The position numbers and the translations under genes are program-made. From positions 73,238 through 137,237 of the forward strand of contig NZ_JAEIOJ010000013.1 in assembly GCF_016464305.1 (NCBI RefSeq): a stretch of 64,000 nucleotides of DNA, given 5' to 3'. Source of the DNA: Umezawaea beigongshangensis. GTDB lineage: Bacteria > Actinomycetota > Actinomycetes > Mycobacteriales > Pseudonocardiaceae. Shown here piece by piece: positions 62,555-64,000 of the stretch. How positions within the stretch are numbered: the first letter of the stretch is position 1; the number at the start of each line of letters is the position of its first letter. The notes beneath the pieces were generated by a model. It had not been told where the DNA came from, ran no database searches, and worked only from the letters and a program-made list of their open reading frames with translations.

Positions 62555-62986
62555 GTGCGCGAGTACGTGTTCCGGCATCGTGTCACGTTCGACGAGACCA
62601 ACGTCGTCGGCAACGTGTACTTCGCCCACTACCTGCACTGGCAGGGGCACTGCCGCGAGGCGTTCCTCGCCGACCACGCCCCCGGCGTGCTCGCCGAGGT
62701 GCGGTGCGGCGAGCTGGCGCTGGCGACCGTGTCCTGCGCGATGGAGTACTTCTCGGAGTGCTTCGCCCTGGACGAGGTGGAGATCGCGATGACCCTGCGC
62801 CGCAAGCGCGGCAGCCGGGTCGAGATGGACTACGAGTTCCGCCGCGACGGGAGCATGGTCGCCCGCGGCGGGCAGGTGGTGTCGTGCCTGCGCCGCACCA
62901 GGGGCGGTGTGCTGCCCGTGCAGGTCCCCGACGAGCTGTCCCGTGCCCTGGTCCTGTTCGAGAAGGAGAAGGAGACCGTGTCATGA
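62555..62986 (+). CDS. Enediyne thioesterase (TEBC/E10, hot-dog fold)
   Basis: 143 residues, 4HBT hot-dog family. FDETNVVGNVYFAHYLHWQG with HCREAFL is the signature of the thioesterase partner of PksE, which releases the polyene (heptaene or related) from the ACP. RGSRVEMDYEFRRDG and the VVSCLRRTRGG end are also typical. GTG 62555 lies one base after the PksE stop; its own stop overlaps the next gene by ATGA. Confidence 0.94.
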   Translation: MREYVFRHRVTFDETNVVGNVYFAHYLHWQGHCREAFLADHAPGVLAEVRCGELALATVSCAMEYFSECFALDEVEIAMTLRRKRGSRVEMDYEFRRDGSMVARGGQVVSCLRRTRGGVLPVQVPDELSRALVLFEKEKETVS

Positions 62987-63531
62987 TCCACGTCCCGGGA
63001 GCGCCGGTGCTGCGGAGCCTCAACTCGGACCGGCACCGCACGGCGCTGCTGCTGTTCGCGGTGGTGGTCGCCGCCCACTGGGCCGAGCACGTGGCCCAGG
63101 CCGTCCAGGTGTACGTGCTGGGCATGCCGGTCGCGGAGGCCCGCGGTGTGCTGGGCGTGCCGTTCCCGTGGCTGGTGCACTCCGAGTGGATGCACTACGG
63201 GTACGCGCTGGTGATGATGATCGGGCTGTTCCTGCTGCGGCCCGCTTTCGTCGGCCGGGCGCGCACCTGGTGGACCGCCGCGCTGGTGATCCAGGTGTGG
63301 CACCACTTCGAGCACCTGCTCCTGCTGGTCCAAGCCCTCTCGGGTGCGAACCTGGCGAACCGCGCCGTGCCCACCAGCCTGCTCCAGTTCGTGCTGCCGC
63401 GCGTGGAGCTGCACCTGTTCTACAACGCGATCGTGTTCGTCCCGATGGTGGTCGCGATGGTGAAGCACGCCAGTCCGACGCTCGACGAGCGGGCGGCGGC
63501 CCCGTGCCGCTGCGCGGTGGTGAGGAGCTGA
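62983..63531 (+). CDS. His-rich membrane protein, unrecognised
   Basis: 182 residues, four hydrophobic segments. Several of them carry His: AAHWAEHVAQAVQ, HSEWMHYGYAL, VWHHFEHLLLL, RVELHLFYNAIVF. The regular HxxEH-like patterns facing one side of the membrane suggest a metal or heme site, or a membrane diiron fold, but this is inference. Translationally coupled to the thioesterase (ATGA) and 6 bases before the HxlR gene, so it belongs to the enediyne operon. C-terminus has two Cys (CRCAVVRS). No family name known to me. Confidence 0.75.
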   Translation: MIHVPGAPVLRSLNSDRHRTALLLFAVVVAAHWAEHVAQAVQVYVLGMPVAEARGVLGVPFPWLVHSEWMHYGYALVMMIGLFLLRPAFVGRARTWWTAALVIQVWHHFEHLLLLVQALSGANLANRAVPTSLLQFVLPRVELHLFYNAIVFVPMVVAMVKHASPTLDERAAAPCRCAVVRS

Positions 63532-63537
63532 TCCGAC

Positions 63538-63852
63538 GTGCTGTCCGACGACGCGGAGCACCGCCAGTTCTGCCCTCTCGCCGCGGGGCTGGAGGTGGTG
63601 GGGGACATGTGGACGATGCTCGTGGTGCGGGAGCTGCTCGTCGCGCCCGCCGACGAGCGCGAGTTGCTGGAGGGCGTGCCGGGCCTGACGCCCGACCTGC
63701 TCACCCCCCGGCTGGAGGCGCTGTGCGCGAGCGGCGTCGCGGAGTGGCGGGGGGAGTACCGGCTGACTCATCTGGGACGCAGGCTCCAGGTGCCCCTGCT
63801 GGCCCTGGCGCGCTGGGGGCGCGAGCTCACCGATGACGAGCGAGCGAGATAG
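63538..63852 (+). CDS. HxlR-family winged-helix regulator
   Basis: 104 residues. CPLAAGLEVVGDMWTMLVVREL is the HxlR start, followed by LTPDLLTPRLEALCASG (recognition helix) and the wing YRLTHLGRRLQVPLLALARWG. HxlR proteins often carry a redox- or electrophile-sensing Cys; here Cys12 precedes the first helix. GTG at 63538, 6 bases after the membrane-protein stop, so it is the last gene of the enediyne run and may control it or the adjacent AT-rich promoter. Confidence 0.88.
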   Translation: MLSDDAEHRQFCPLAAGLEVVGDMWTMLVVRELLVAPADERELLEGVPGLTPDLLTPRLEALCASGVAEWRGEYRLTHLGRRLQVPLLALARWGRELTDDERAR

Positions 63853-63890
63853 ATATAAATTCATATAGTTATTTGGTACGCTCGAAGTCC
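63853..63890. promoter_or_regulatory. AT-rich promoter region before clpC
   Basis: About 38 bases just after the HxlR stop consist mostly of A and T (AGATATAAATTCATATAGTT) in a very GC-rich background. It holds the likely clpC promoter; exact hexamers are not assigned. It resembles the patch before the C-methyltransferase in containing ATATAGT. Confidence 0.45.
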
Positions 63891-63922
63891 GGCGTTACCG
63901 GTCTCGGGCTGGGAGGGACGCA

Positions 63923-64000
63923 GTGTTCGAGAGGTTCACCGACCGCGCGAGGCGGGTGGTTGTCCTGGCCCAGGAAGAGGCCCGGATGCTCAACCACAAC
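63923..64000 (+). CDS. clpC: ClpC AAA+ chaperone, N-terminal start (3' end outside window)
   Basis: Only 26 residues are visible, MFERFTDRARRVVVLAQEEA and RMLNHN, which are the invariant start of actinobacterial ClpC. ClpC unfolds proteins for ClpP degradation. GTG start with GGGAGGGA. Whether this is the housekeeping copy or an extra cluster-linked one cannot be told; none of the usual neighbours such as lsr2 lies upstream here. Confidence 0.9.
   Translation, partial: MFERFTDRARRVVVLAQEEARMLNHN

Noticed and set aside
56881..62613. A 1,900-codon open frame antisense to pksE
   Set aside because: Arg/Gln/His/Gly-rich translation with no domains; an artefact of high-GC third positions opposite a true gene.
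1..64000. tRNA, rRNA, riboswitch, transposase, integrase or att sites
   Set aside because: None was recognised on either strand by eye; small RNAs cannot be excluded without covariance-model searches.

Overview
The window comes from a very GC-rich actinomycete, most likely Pseudonocardiaceae-like (Saccharothrix, Lentzea, Actinosynnema and relatives). The family assignment is inferred from GC-rich codon use, frequent GTG starts, ATGA gene overlaps, SARP, SpoIIE-phosphatase and DUF664 genes, and an actinobacterial ClpC N-terminus at the right edge. No rRNA, tRNA, CRISPR array, transposase or integrase was seen.

Left part (about 1-46 kb) is accessory and adaptive chromosome. It holds a large secreted subtilase; an old-yellow-enzyme; several regulator/enzyme pairs with readable operators (LysR/SDR, TetR/alcohol dehydrogenase, ArsR/aldo-keto reductase, MarR/serine hydrolase, PadR/membrane protein, AraC/monooxygenase); a GT-C glycosyltransferase; a class A beta-lactamase read in frame behind a decayed mannitol dehydrogenase; a SpoIIE phosphatase; a sortase-anchored DUF3494 surface protein; a SARP regulator beside gene debris; a LEG1-like protein next to a dipeptidase/PLP-decarboxylase operon; two two-component systems; and several alpha/beta hydrolases, one serine hydrolase of which has lost its catalytic motifs.

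Right part (about 46-64 kb) carries the core of an enediyne biosynthetic locus. The order is unbL-unbV-unbU-pksE-thioesterase, followed by an unrecognised His-rich membrane protein and an HxlR regulator, in one tightly coupled run (53173-63852). Upstream are a TldD/TldE pair with a small methyltransferase, a membrane protein, a sugar C-methyltransferase-like gene with a leaderless-looking promoter, and an adenosine-deaminase-family amidohydrolase. The PksE has KS-AT-ACP-KR-DH and a C-terminal region that should be the integrated phosphopantetheinyl transferase but appears to have lost its metal and catalytic residues. ClpC starts at the right edge.

How the genes may work together: PksE with its thioesterase would make the polyene precursor of the warhead; UnbL/V/U are the conserved accessory proteins of unknown biochemistry; the C-methyltransferase suggests a branched deoxysugar decoration. 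No other warhead-tailoring, deoxysugar or self-resistance genes lie inside the window, so the cluster either continues beyond clpC or is a minimal or split locus. All family names come from reading the sequence and from memory of the families; no database search was possible.
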